From contig JBFZAG010000158.1 in assembly GCA_041309145.1 (NCBI GenBank), positions 1-19,120 of the forward strand: a DNA stretch of 19,120 bases, in the 5' to 3' direction. Within the stretch, counting starts at the first letter, position 1, and each line of letters opens with the position of its first letter. This DNA is from JAPLLS01 sp041309145. Its GTDB lineage: Bacteria; Omnitrophota; Gorgyraeia; Gygaellales; Profunditerraquicolaceae. Below the pieces are notes generated by a model, which saw only the letters and a list, made by a program, of their open reading frames with translations, was not told the origin of the DNA and made no database searches. Positions 7,667 to 15,410 of the stretch are shown here, piece after piece. The position numbers and the translations under genes are program-made.

Positions 7667-9421
7667 TTAGACCGCCCCTATTTTCCTGTACTCATTGGCC
7701 AGGATCTCCTTGCTGATGCCCACATCCAGGAAATCCCAGGGCAGTTTTTCTTCGATCGAGCGCTCCCGGAGATAATCTTCGAAAGCGATAGCGGTTTCCC
7801 GAAAAGCCTCCTCCCACAACTGGAATTTAAAATATTCGTCCCATCCGTCGAAACGGCAGCCTTTTTTAAAAGCGCTGACTATGACCCCGGATAACCTTCT
7901 GTCCCCCCGGCTGAAAACCCCTTCCAGAAAACTCATCTGGCGGTTATGGAAACTGATCTTGAGATTGCGGTTTTTGATCCGCGAGCGCAGATACTCCTGT
8001 TTTTGGCGCATTTTTTCCAGATCCGGCATAGCCGCCCATTGTAAAGGGGTGTGCGGCTTGGGGATCATGGTGTTGACGCTGATATTGACCTGGGCCGGGT
8101 ATTTAGCGATCCCTTTTCTCAGCGACGATACCCGCTGGCTGAAATCCGCGATCCCTTCAAGATCCTCTTCTTCTTCAAAAGGCAGACCGACCATAAAATA
8201 CAGCTTCACACGCTGATATCCGGCTGCGTATGACTTCTCCAAAGTTTGGAAAAAATCATCCTCGTCGAAATCCTTGCCGATCCGGGAGCGCAGCCTTTGC
8301 GAGCCGGCTTCCGGAGCGAAAGTCAGCCCGGTTTTTTTCACGGTCGCGATCAGATCGGTCATATCCCCCAGCATGGTCTTGGGCTTGATCGAAGGTAAAG
8401 ACACGTTGACCCCTTTGCTTTTAAAAACGCAGACTAAAGGCTTAAGGATCTCTTCTAATTTAGGGTAGTCGCTGACCGATAAGCCCAAAAGAGAAAGCTC
8501 TTCATAACCGCTGCTTTTGTAAAGCTGATCCGCAAGTTCCAGCACGGTTTGCGGCTGGCGGTATCTTAAAGGATAATACTGGCTGCGGGCCTGGCAGAAA
8601 CGGCAGGAGTTGGGGCAGCCGCGCATGATCTCCAGAGTGAGCCGGTCATGCACGATCTGGATATAGGGAACCATCCAGTCTTCGGGAAAATAAGCCCGGT
8701 CCAGGTCGGGAACAAAACGCTTCTTGATCTTAGCCGGGACGCTTGCGGCTTTCGGACGGAAAACCCGGATCTTGCCTGAATCATCGTATTCCACATCATA
8801 GAGCGCAGGAACATATACTCCCGGGATCTGGGCCAGAGCTAAAAGCAAATCCTCTTTTTTAAGCTGGCCGGACCTGAACTTTTCTTTGGATCTCCGGTAA
8901 ACTTCGACTATTTCCAAGAGGACCTCTTCGGCTTCCCCCACCACAAAAAGATCAAAAAAATCAGCGACAGGCTCGGGGTTCATCACGCACGGCCCGCCTC
9001 CGATGACCAGCGGATAACTGTGATCGCGGGCCGAAGAATAAAAAGGGATATTACCCAGCTCCAGGATATTAAGCACATTAGTGTAGCATAATTCGTAAGC
9101 CAGGGAAAACCCGACGATATCGAAATCCTTAAGGTGCTTGCGCGACTCCAGGGAAAAACTTTCTTCGCGGTTGTTCCTCAAAACCGCTTCCAGGTCGGCA
9201 TTCGGGCTGAAGAACCTTTCGCAAACCACATCCTCCTGGGAGTTGAGCAAGCCGTAAAGGATCCTTAACCCGAGATTGCTCATCCCGACCTCGTAAAGAT
9301 CGGCAAAACAAAGGGCGAACTTGACCCGGGCCTGATCAAAATCTTTATGCCCGACATTCCACTCCCCGCCAATATACTGGGCCGGCTTTCTGATCCCTAA
9401 CAACATTTCATCGCTGATCAT
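7667..9421 (-). CDS. B12-binding-type radical SAM protein (TIGR03960-like)
   Basis: The protein has 584 residues. The N-terminal part (about 30-200) resembles a B12-binding Rossmann domain (for example 'FDIVGFSLAYE' and 'PLVIGGGPCVMNPEPVADFFD'). The radical SAM core starts near 255 with the 4Fe-4S cluster cysteines C269, C273 and C276 (CPNSCRFC), followed by 'SVSDYPKLEEIL' and 'FAPEAGSQRLR'. From memory, this family often lies next to rodA or RNase G genes and is frequently paired with or fused to a DUF2344 domain, which is absent here. The substrate is not established. AGGAAG lies just before the ATG. It is separated from rodA by a structured repeat and a terminator, so it is probably transcribed on its own. 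An AT-rich TATAAT (about 9435-9430) lies too close to the start to be assigned safely as its promoter. Confidence 0.88.
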   Translation of the reverse strand: MISDEMLLGIRKPAQYIGGEWNVGHKDFDQARVKFALCFADLYEVGMSNLGLRILYGLLNSQEDVVCERFFSPNADLEAVLRNNREESFSLESRKHLKDFDIVGFSLAYELCYTNVLNILELGNIPFYSSARDHSYPLVIGGGPCVMNPEPVADFFDLFVVGEAEEVLLEIVEVYRRSKEKFRSGQLKKEDLLLALAQIPGVYVPALYDVEYDDSGKIRVFRPKAASVPAKIKKRFVPDLDRAYFPEDWMVPYIQIVHDRLTLEIMRGCPNSCRFCQARSQYYPLRYRQPQTVLELADQLYKSSGYEELSLLGLSVSDYPKLEEILKPLVCVFKSKGVNVSLPSIKPKTMLGDMTDLIATVKKTGLTFAPEAGSQRLRSRIGKDFDEDDFFQTLEKSYAAGYQRVKLYFMVGLPFEEEEDLEGIADFSQRVSSLRKGIAKYPAQVNISVNTMIPKPHTPLQWAAMPDLEKMRQKQEYLRSRIKNRNLKISFHNRQMSFLEGVFSRGDRRLSGVIVSAFKKGCRFDGWDEYFKFQLWEEAFRETAIAFEDYLRERSIEEKLPWDFLDVGISKEILANEYRKIGAV

Positions 9422-9457
9422 ATTCTTCCTATTATTATAAAACTTTGATTAACTATT

Positions 9458-9489
9458 AAAACCCGCGCCGCCCTGCTTAGGCCGCGGGT
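9458..9489 (-). terminator. Rho-independent terminator of the mreB-rodA operon
   Basis: On the minus strand ACCCGCG (9489-9483) pairs with CGCGGGT (9467-9461). Two further G-C pairs form after a bulge, and TTTTAATAG follows directly. It lies downstream of rodA and of structured repeat L1. Confidence 0.8.
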
Positions 9490-9494
9490 GGCTT

Positions 9495-9758
9495 GGCGGT
9501 TGCTTCGGAATGCCTAAGGCGGATTTTCGAGCGAATGTCGATTTTAGGCAATGGAGCTTGAGCATTTCGGGAATGCCGGTGGAGCGCTAGCGACAACACC
9601 GGCACGGCGAAGCTGTTTGAGCGCTTTTTGCTAGAGCAAAAAGCGCGAGTTCTGCAGCCGCCGAAATGCGAAAGATCATTGCCGGCACGCCAAGATTTAC
9701 AGGCGTGCAAAATCGACCTGAGCGAGAAAACCGCCTTAGGCATTATGGTGCAAGCGCC
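9495..9758 (+). repeat. Large structured repeat, copy L1 (multibranched)
   Basis: The outer stem combines GGCG/CGCC (9495-9498, 9755-9758), TTGC/GCAA (9500-9503, 9750-9753) and a perfect 14-bp AATGCCTAAGGCGG/CCGCCTTAGGCATT (9509-9522, 9731-9744). Next come TTTT/AAAA and a double GA module (CGAGCGAATG at 9529-9537 region against CCTGAGCGAG at 9717-9726). P2 is TCGATTTT/AAAATCGA (9538-9545, 9709-9716). P3 is GGCAATG/CATTGCC (9547-9553, 9677-9683), continuing through CTT-GA/GA-AAG to GCATTTCGG/CCGAAATGC (9562-9570, 9661-9669). Inside are a GCCGGTG hairpin with GAGC-GCTA-GCGA at its tip, and an 11-bp hairpin GCGCTTTTTGC/GCAAAAAGCGC (9621-9631, 9636-9646). A side hairpin GCACGCC/GGCGTGC (9685-9691, 9702-9708) completes it. 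It begins at the rodA stop codon. Copy L2 is at 15411-15615. Confidence 0.85.
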
Positions 9759-10858
9759 TAGAATACAGCCCGGGTCTTGGAAATATTCGCCAGTATCCCC
9801 AAGGCGATAAAAGTCACGATCACCGATGATCCGCCGTAACTCATCAGGGGCAAAGGCAGCCCCACTACCGGAGCCAGCCCCATATTCATGGCGATATTCA
9901 CGCAACTCTGCATTCCCAACATCAAACTGATCCCCAAAGCCAGCAGTTTCCCGTAATGATCGCTGGTCTTTTCGGCGATCCTGACCCCTTGCTGGACGAT
10001 GAAAAAGTAGAGACCTATCAGGATCAGCGCTCCTAAAAATCCCCGCTCTTCGCTGAAGGTCGCGAAGATAAAATCGGTGTGCGATTCCGGCAGGAACTTC
10101 AGCTGGCTCTGGGTCCCGGCAAGCCACCCCTTGCCGAAAAAACCTCCTGAACCGATAGCGATCTTGGACTGGATCACCGTATAACCGGCGCCTAAGGGAT
10201 CGATATTCGGATTAAGGAAAACCATGATCCTGTCCCTCTGGTAATCCCTTAAGAAATTCCAGCCCAGGGGGATCAAAAATCCCAGGACCACCAGAAAAAT
10301 TATAATGAACCTCAATTTCACATTGCTCAAGTACAACATGATAAAAAAGATCATAAAGACGATCGCTCCGCTGCCCAGGTCGGGCTGCTCGATGATCAGA
10401 AACATGGGTATTGCCACAAAAATAAACGGAAGTACAAGGGCCCGCCAAAGCCCGAATTTGCTGGCCTTAAGCGCTACATCGTCTACAGACTTCATGCTGA
10501 AATATTTAGCCAGAAAGATTATGGTGATAAGCTTGGCTGTTTCCGAAGGCTGGAAGTTGAACCAGGCTAATTTGAGCCAGCGCTGGGCCCCCAGGCGAAC
10601 TATTCCCAGAACAAATACTAAAAAAAGCAAAAAAACCACTATGGCGTAAATAAAATAAGTCCAATCCCACAGCCAGCGGTAATTGAATTTCGAAAAGAAC
10701 CAGAACAGGACGATCCCCAGAGCCACCCAGATTATCTGGCGCAGGCAGATGGTCTCCCAGACCTCTCCCTCTTTCCGGCTGACGCTGGAATAGATCGAGA
10801 GGATCCCGATCACGGCGATCAAAACTGCAGCGATTAAAATTCTCAAGGTCGTGCTCAT
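9758..10858 (-). CDS. rodA: RodA, SEDS peptidoglycan glycosyltransferase
   Basis: I start at the ATG at 10858, two bases after the mrdA stop, with a GGGGGTG ribosome site inside the end of mrdA. The 32 residues that an upstream in-frame start would add are hydrophilic and lie inside mrdA. The 366-residue protein is an integral membrane protein with about ten hydrophobic segments. It carries SEDS hallmarks such as 'GAQRWLKLAWFNFQPSETAKL', 'IEQPDLGSGAIVF', 'GKGWLAGTQSQLKFLPESHTDFIFA' (given here as shape, not alignment) and the C-terminal 'MSYGGSS' region. It polymerises glycan strands in the elongasome together with PBP2, the preceding gene. It ends the mreB operon; the stop codon abuts structured repeat L1. 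Confidence 0.95.
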   Translation of the reverse strand: MSTTLRILIAAVLIAVIGILSIYSSVSRKEGEVWETICLRQIIWVALGIVLFWFFSKFNYRWLWDWTYFIYAIVVFLLFLVFVLGIVRLGAQRWLKLAWFNFQPSETAKLITIIFLAKYFSMKSVDDVALKASKFGLWRALVLPFIFVAIPMFLIIEQPDLGSGAIVFMIFFIMLYLSNVKLRFIIIFLVVLGFLIPLGWNFLRDYQRDRIMVFLNPNIDPLGAGYTVIQSKIAIGSGGFFGKGWLAGTQSQLKFLPESHTDFIFATFSEERGFLGALILIGLYFFIVQQGVRIAEKTSDHYGKLLALGISLMLGMQSCVNIAMNMGLAPVVGLPLPLMSYGGSSVIVTFIALGILANISKTRAVF

Positions 10859-10860
10859 TT

Positions 10861-12573
10861 TTAGAACACCCCCTGTTCCATCATCGCTGCGAAGATCTTT
10901 TTGACCACTACCGCCGCGGAATAACCGTGCTCTCCGTGTTCTATAAAGACGCAAATCACATACTTGGGTTTTTCATAAGGAGCGAAGCCGGTAAACCAGC
11001 CGTGCGAGAGGCCGCGGGGATTCTGGGCGGTCCCGGTTTTTCCGGCTACGCTTATTCCCAGATTAGCCAGAACACTGGCCGTGCCTTTTTGCTCAGCGAC
11101 AGCCCCGCGCATCCCCTGGTTAATACTATTTATGTACGAATTTTTAATGTGCGCCGGAGATATCCTGCGGTGATTAGCCCAGACTTCCTGGCCGCCTATG
11201 GCTTTGATCAAATACGGGGTGACCAGTTTTCCCCGATTGGCGAAAACAGCCATCATCCGGCATATTTGTAAAGGAGTGGTCAGGACTTCCCCCTGGCCGA
11301 TGGCAAAATTAGCGGTATCTCCGTCGTACCACTTCTGGAAACGGTAGATCTTTTTCCAGATCGGGTTAGGGATGAATCCCTGCTCTTCATAGGGAAGCTC
11401 GATCCCCGTTGGCCTGGCCAGGCCGAACCTGAGCGCGTAATCATGCAGGACTTGCGGCCCTACGGAAAGCCCGGTCTTATAGAAAAAAACGTCGCAGGAA
11501 TGAGCCAGCGCCTGCACCAGATTTTGATCCTGATGGGTATCCCAGCACTTAAACTCCCGCCGGCCCACTTTGAGGCTGCCCGGGCAATAATAGGTTGTCA
11601 AGGTATTGATCTTGCCGGTTTCCAGACCGGCGGCGGCGAGGACCGGCTTGAACACCGAGCCCGGAGGGTACAAACCGGCGATCGCCCGGTTCAAAGAAGG
11701 CGATGCCGGATCAGAAAAAAGATCACTGATCGAATTTCTGTTTTTTTTGACGAACAGGCCAGGGTCGAAATTGGGGAAAGAAGACATGGCCAGGACCTCT
11801 CCGGTTTCCGGGTCCATTATCACTACCGCTCCGGTCTGGCCTTCCCAAACCTGCTCCACGATCTTCTGGATCCGCAGATCGATGGTCAGCTGGACATCTT
11901 TTCCGCTCTGCGCCGGACGGAACCCCAACACACGGGAAAACCTGCCCTGGTGATCGACCTCCACAGATAACCCGCCGTCTTCCTGGCGCAAGTAATAATC
12001 GTATTTCTCCTCTATTCCGCCCATGCCCACGATATCTTTAGTTTTGTAACCGTAATCCGCAAGCTTGGTCAGCCGCCAGCGGTCGATCTCGCCTAAATAT
12101 CCCAGGACATGGCAGGCCAGGCTGGCGTGAGGATAATATCTCAGCGCTTCGGACTGGATGACTACGCCTTCCAGATCGAGTTTGCGCTCTTCCAAAGCCA
12201 CGGCTTTTTCCAGACCGATATTTTTGACCAGAGCTACCGGCACGCTGGGCTCGGAATAACCCCGGCGGAATTTCTGCCAGAGCTCCTCCTGGCTGATCCC
12301 CAAAGTAATTGCCAGCCGGGAAAAAGTCTTATTTAACGATTGTCTGTCCTGAGGCAGCACCACTACGTCATAGGAAATAGCGCTGCCCGCGATCAGCTGG
12401 CCGCCGGTGTCCAGGATCTTTCCTCTGCTGCCTCCCTGCGGGATAAGCCGGATGCAATTTTTGTTGCTCAAACCCCGGAACTTTTCCCCCTGCAAAAGGG
12501 TGAGATTGACTAAACTGATTGCCAGAAAGATAAAGATCACCGCAACCGTAAAAAACAAGATTCTTATTCTCAT
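10861..12573 (-). CDS. mrdA: Penicillin-binding protein 2, elongasome transpeptidase
   Basis: The ATG at 12573 overlaps the mreD stop by four bases (ATGA), so the longer reading starting at 12750 is rejected. The 570-residue protein has one N-terminal membrane anchor (about 5-27) and a PBP dimerisation domain. The transpeptidase domain carries all three catalytic motifs: S306-V-F-K309 (PPGSVFKP), S359-C-D361 and K512-T-G-T. It cross-links peptidoglycan in the periplasm during rod elongation and is the cognate partner of RodA encoded next. The length is slightly below that of the E. coli protein, and nothing essential is missing. Confidence 0.95.
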   Translation of the reverse strand: MRIRILFFTVAVIFIFLAISLVNLTLLQGEKFRGLSNKNCIRLIPQGGSRGKILDTGGQLIAGSAISYDVVVLPQDRQSLNKTFSRLAITLGISQEELWQKFRRGYSEPSVPVALVKNIGLEKAVALEERKLDLEGVVIQSEALRYYPHASLACHVLGYLGEIDRWRLTKLADYGYKTKDIVGMGGIEEKYDYYLRQEDGGLSVEVDHQGRFSRVLGFRPAQSGKDVQLTIDLRIQKIVEQVWEGQTGAVVIMDPETGEVLAMSSFPNFDPGLFVKKNRNSISDLFSDPASPSLNRAIAGLYPPGSVFKPVLAAAGLETGKINTLTTYYCPGSLKVGRREFKCWDTHQDQNLVQALAHSCDVFFYKTGLSVGPQVLHDYALRFGLARPTGIELPYEEQGFIPNPIWKKIYRFQKWYDGDTANFAIGQGEVLTTPLQICRMMAVFANRGKLVTPYLIKAIGGQEVWANHRRISPAHIKNSYINSINQGMRGAVAEQKGTASVLANLGISVAGKTGTAQNPRGLSHGWFTGFAPYEKPKYVICVFIEHGEHGYSAAVVVKKIFAAMMEQGVF

Positions 12574-13046
12574 AAATAGAGCGCTTTCTTGATCAGCCGA
12601 AAAACCAAAGGAAAAACCAAAGCGGTATATAAAGACTCGAGAAATGATATCCGCAGGAAGGCCCGGAAAGGGATCATTGTGCCCAGATAACCCAGGATTA
12701 AACGGCTGGTTACAGCGTAAAAAAAAGCGATCACGAAAGTAGCGGCGCAAAGGACCGGAGTATCGACCAAAGCGATCCTGCGGGATAACTTAATGACCAG
12801 AAAAGAGAAAACCGGCAAAAGAAAAGTGTTCAGCCCGAACGGGCTGATGCTGAAAATATCTTTTAAGATCCCGCATAACAGGCTGAAGAGCAGCGCGGAT
12901 TCCACTTCAAAGTAAATGCTGGCTGCCACTGCGCAGATCAATAACAGATCGGGTTTGGCTGTGAATATGCGGAAATAATGCAGAACCGAGACCTGCAAAA
13001 TTGTAAAAACCAGCAGAAGCAGAATAAAATTTTTTTTTCTGATCAT
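12570..13046 (-). CDS. mreD: MreD, rod-shape membrane protein
   Basis: This 158-residue, strongly hydrophobic protein has about five membrane segments, the size and composition typical of MreD. The family is poorly conserved in sequence, so position in the operon is part of the evidence: it lies between mreC (4-bp ATGA overlap) and mrdA (4-bp ATGA overlap). MreD joins MreB filaments and MreC to the PBP2-RodA synthase. A run of nine A residues lies in codons 3-6 (plus-strand T9 at 13030-13038), a site where polymerase slippage could shift the frame. Confidence 0.88.
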   Translation of the reverse strand: MIRKKNFILLLLVFTILQVSVLHYFRIFTAKPDLLLICAVAASIYFEVESALLFSLLCGILKDIFSISPFGLNTFLLPVFSFLVIKLSRRIALVDTPVLCAATFVIAFFYAVTSRLILGYLGTMIPFRAFLRISFLESLYTALVFPLVFRLIKKALYL

Positions 13047-13816
13047 TGGAAGATCACCAGGATTTCTTCCAGGGCCGAAAGGTCGACTGCGGGCTTGATG
13101 ACAGCGTAGCTGGAAAGACTGGAGAACTCAACGCCGACGCTGATAACCGTTCCTACGGCCAGCCCTTTAGGATATACCGGGGTCAACCCTGAAGTGACAA
13201 TAGTATCCCCGATCTTGATATCGCTGTCTTTGGGCAGATACTTCATCAAAAGCGTCCCGCCCAGCGATCCGCAGACCAGCCCCTCCTGCCTGCTGCGCTG
13301 GACAACAGCGGAAACGCTCAAGTTGGGGTCGTTGATCAGCATTATTTTACTAACCGATCCGCCGGTCTCCACCACCCTTCCCACCAGGCCGTAAAAAGAA
13401 ATACAGACGCAGCCTTCTTTGATCCCGCTGGAGCTGCCTTTATTGACGATCACCGTAGAAGACCAGTTGGAAGGATCGCGGCCGATCACTCCGGCGGCAA
13501 TGACTTTGTAGGGGCTGGACTCTTTGAGGCTAAGCAGGGATTTAAGCCGGTGATTCTCCAGTTGAAGTTCGTTCTTGTCGTTTAACTGCTTGCGCAAAAA
13601 ATCAACTTTTGCTTTTAATTTCCGGGTCTGGACCAGATTGGAATGAAAGAAGATCAGCCCTCCGATCTCCTGGCTGACCGCGGAAAACACCGTCATCGGA
13701 AGTTTGAAAATATTGATGGCCGGCTTACGCAAAGAAGGGATTAAAGCGGAGATAAGAAAAAGAAAAACCAAAAGCAGAGTTGCGGCGATTAAACTTTTTC
13801 TATTGAATTTAAACAC
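13043..13816 (-). CDS. mreC: MreC, rod-shape determining protein
   Basis: The protein has 257 residues. A short cytoplasmic start precedes one membrane helix (about 9-27), then a periplasmic coiled coil (about 62-98). The two-lobed beta domain follows, with family features such as 'VIGRDPSNWSSTVIVNKGS', 'GLVGRVVE', 'INDPNLSVSAVV' and 'VVTSGLTPVYPKGL-like' segments. The start codon is GTG (13816). The only overlapping ATG is out of frame, and no strong Shine-Dalgarno is seen, so translation may depend on coupling to mreB, whose stop is 33 bp upstream. It links MreB to PBP2 in the periplasm. Confidence 0.93.
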   Translation of the reverse strand: MFKFNRKSLIAATLLLVFLFLISALIPSLRKPAINIFKLPMTVFSAVSQEIGGLIFFHSNLVQTRKLKAKVDFLRKQLNDKNELQLENHRLKSLLSLKESSPYKVIAAGVIGRDPSNWSSTVIVNKGSSSGIKEGCVCISFYGLVGRVVETGGSVSKIMLINDPNLSVSAVVQRSRQEGLVCGSLGGTLLMKYLPKDSDIKIGDTIVTSGLTPVYPKGLAVGTVISVGVEFSSLSSYAVIKPAVDLSALEEILVIFQ

Positions 13817-13849
13817 ATCTATCTGAGAAGCCCCCGTTAACTGCCAGAA

Positions 13850-14923
13850 TTATGTGCGCAAGTCGGATTTGACCGAAACAGTGACCTTCTTGAGATACTT
13901 CATTTCGTCCAGGACCTTGCCGGTCCCGCGCACTACCGCGGTCAAAGGATCTTCGGCTACATGGACCGGCAATCCCGTTTCCTCGGCAATAAGTTTATCT
14001 ATGCCCCGCAGCAAGGAGCCGCCGCCGGCCATGACAATGCCGTGCTCGATAAGGTCAGCGGAAAGTTCCGGAGGGGTCCTTTCCAGAGCGATCTTTGTGC
14101 TTTCTAATATCGCCCGGATCGGGTCCTGGAGAGCTTCGCGGACCTCTTCCGAGGTAACGCTCACGGTCTTAGGCAGCCCCGCGACCAGATCCCGGCCTTT
14201 TACTTCCAAAGACAGCTCTTCATCCATCGGGTAGGCTGACCCGATCTTCCATTTGATGTCTTCGGCGGTGCGCTCTCCGATCATCACGTTGTAAGTTTTT
14301 CTCAGGTATTCTATGATCGCCAGGTCCATCTCGTCGCCCCCGATCCGGATGGATTTCGAGAAGACCGTTCCGGCCAAAGAAATGACCGCGATCTCGGTAG
14401 TGCCTCCTCCGATATCGATGATCATATTGCCGATAGGCTCCTGGATCGGCAAGCCCACGCCGATAGCTGCGGCGATCGGCTCTTCGATCAAGAATACCGA
14501 ACTGGCGCCGGCTCGTTCAGCGGAATCCTTGACCGCCCGCTTCTCGACTTCGGTTATGCCGGAAGGAATAGCGATCAGGATCCTGGGCCGGGCCAGAACA
14601 AAACGGTGGTGGACTTTGTTGATGAAATGGCGGAGCATGGCTTCGGTGATCTCAAAATCAGCGATAACCCCGTCTTTCATCGGCCTGATGGCCACGATAT
14701 TTCCCGGGGTGCGGCCAAGCATGCGTTTGGCGTCATTTCCGACAGCCAAAACATTGGATGTGCCGCGCTCAATGGCTACGACCGAAGGCTCGCAAAGCAC
14801 CACTCCTTCCCCCTTGACATAGACCAGAGTCGAGGCCGTGCCCAGATCAATGCCCATGTCATTGGAAAAAAGGCTCCAGACATAATTGATGAAGTTCGTG
14901 GTTATTTCTTTGAAATTAGCCAT
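13850..14923 (-). CDS. mreB: MreB, actin-like rod-shape protein
   Basis: I start at the ATG at 14923, which has AAGGAG (14935-14930) six bases upstream. A longer in-frame reading from 15007 would begin inside the -10 box of the operon promoter. The product is 357 residues. The actin-fold ATP sites are intact: MGIDLGTAST (23-32), DIGGGTTEIAV (170-180) and the adenosine site GIVMAGGGSLLRG (295-307). It begins with an amphipathic-looking segment before the fold, as membrane-binding MreB proteins do. It forms filaments under the inner membrane that direct the MreCD-PBP2-RodA synthase and is the first gene of that operon. Confidence 0.97.
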   Translation of the reverse strand: MANFKEITTNFINYVWSLFSNDMGIDLGTASTLVYVKGEGVVLCEPSVVAIERGTSNVLAVGNDAKRMLGRTPGNIVAIRPMKDGVIADFEITEAMLRHFINKVHHRFVLARPRILIAIPSGITEVEKRAVKDSAERAGASSVFLIEEPIAAAIGVGLPIQEPIGNMIIDIGGGTTEIAVISLAGTVFSKSIRIGGDEMDLAIIEYLRKTYNVMIGERTAEDIKWKIGSAYPMDEELSLEVKGRDLVAGLPKTVSVTSEEVREALQDPIRAILESTKIALERTPPELSADLIEHGIVMAGGGSLLRGIDKLIAEETGLPVHVAEDPLTAVVRGTGKVLDEMKYLKKVTVSVKSDLRT

Positions 14924-14929
14924 TTCGGT

Positions 14930-14935
14930 CTCCTT
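14930..14935 (-). promoter_or_regulatory. Shine-Dalgarno of mreB
   Basis: AAGGAG on the minus strand lies six bases before the ATG at 14923 and fixes the mreB start. Confidence 0.85.
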
Positions 14936-15006
14936 AATGAATGAGCGTTCCTGCAATAATTTAGCGAATAAACAGGTAGGAAAACTGCGCTTGTCACGTG
15001 AAATCA

Positions 15007-15035
15007 ATTCTATCAGGAATTAAACCCTATGTCAA
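15007..15035 (-). promoter_or_regulatory. Strong sigma70-type promoter of mreB-mreC-mreD-mrdA-rodA
   Basis: On the minus strand a perfect TTGACA (15035-15030), a 17-nt spacer and TAGAAT (15012-15007) are present, with an extended -10 TG one base before the hexamer. The predicted start near 15000 gives a leader of about 77 nt before mreB. Confidence 0.88.
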
Positions 15036-15039
15036 ACAA

Positions 15040-15391
15040 AAAGATGGCTTCTTTTCTCCTCTACAAGGCTATTCATAACGGCGCTAAATGCGGGTCCTGT
15101 CAAGGCATGGTTTCCGGGGACGCATGATTTGCCCCTGCGCGGCAAATTACCCGGCCGTATCAGAACGGCCGGTATGGCCTTCTGGCCTACAATGCTCGGG
15201 TCGGCTTCATCGCTCTCACCGGTAATTTCCCTTGCTGGTGAACCATGCCCTCTCCTTGCCTCCACGCCCCTCCAACCACGCCTTGCCACCCGCATTTATC
15301 CTTGAGGATCGCTTTTGCCGAAAATCTCCTGATTGTGCGCTTTAAGCAAAACTATAAAATCTCCCGCATAAACAGGATCTCTGAAATTATA
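15040..15391 (-). ncRNA. Candidate structured ncRNA upstream of the mreB promoter
   Basis: No convincing gene lies here, but inverted repeats are nested in order. P1 is TAAATGCGGGT/ACCCGCATTTA (15085-15095, 15288-15298). P2 is GGCATGGTT/AACCATGCC (15104-15112, 15241-15249). P3 is AAATTACC/GGTAATTT (15144-15151, 15221-15228). Inside P3 are hairpins CCGGCCGT/ACGGCCGG (15151-15158, 15165-15172) and GGCC-TTCT-GGCC (15176-15187). TTTGCC/GGCAAA (15128-15133, 15141-15146) competes with P3 for three bases. The unpaired parts are purine-rich on the minus strand, so I favour that strand. A TATAAT (15391-15386) could start it, although no good -35 is present. An AT hairpin with a T run (15055-15038) could end it just before the mreB promoter. 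It matches no ncRNA family I recognise (not RNase P, tmRNA or 6S by motif). Confidence 0.5.
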
Positions 15392-15410
15392 CTCATGAGT
15401 TTGATGTGTA

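Noticed and set aside
9477..10127. 216-residue ORF on the minus strand
   Set aside because: It is a frame shadow of the rodA 3' part and of repeat L1, with no coherent protein features.
10859..10954. N-terminal extension of rodA by 32 residues
   Set aside because: It lies within mrdA, is hydrophilic and lacks a ribosome site. The ATG at 10858 fits the family.
12574..12750. N-terminal extension of mrdA by 59 residues
   Set aside because: It overlaps mreD in another frame. The ATGA overlap at 12570-12573 is the typical start.
13030..13038. A9 run in mreD as a programmed frameshift site
   Set aside because: No alternative reading of interest follows and there is no stimulatory structure. It is noted only as a slippery spot.
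14924..15007. N-terminal extension of mreB by 28 residues
   Set aside because: It would start inside the -10 box of the promoter. The ATG at 14923 has AAGGAG at good spacing.
15032..15295. 87-residue ORF on the minus strand upstream of mreB
   Set aside because: Arg/Gly-rich with no domain pattern, and it runs through nested inverted repeats. No Shine-Dalgarno is evident, so I treat it as a by-product of the structured region.
15086..15298. RNase P RNA, tmRNA, 6S RNA or cobalamin riboswitch
   Set aside because: None of the conserved sequence blocks that I know for these families can be seen on either strand.
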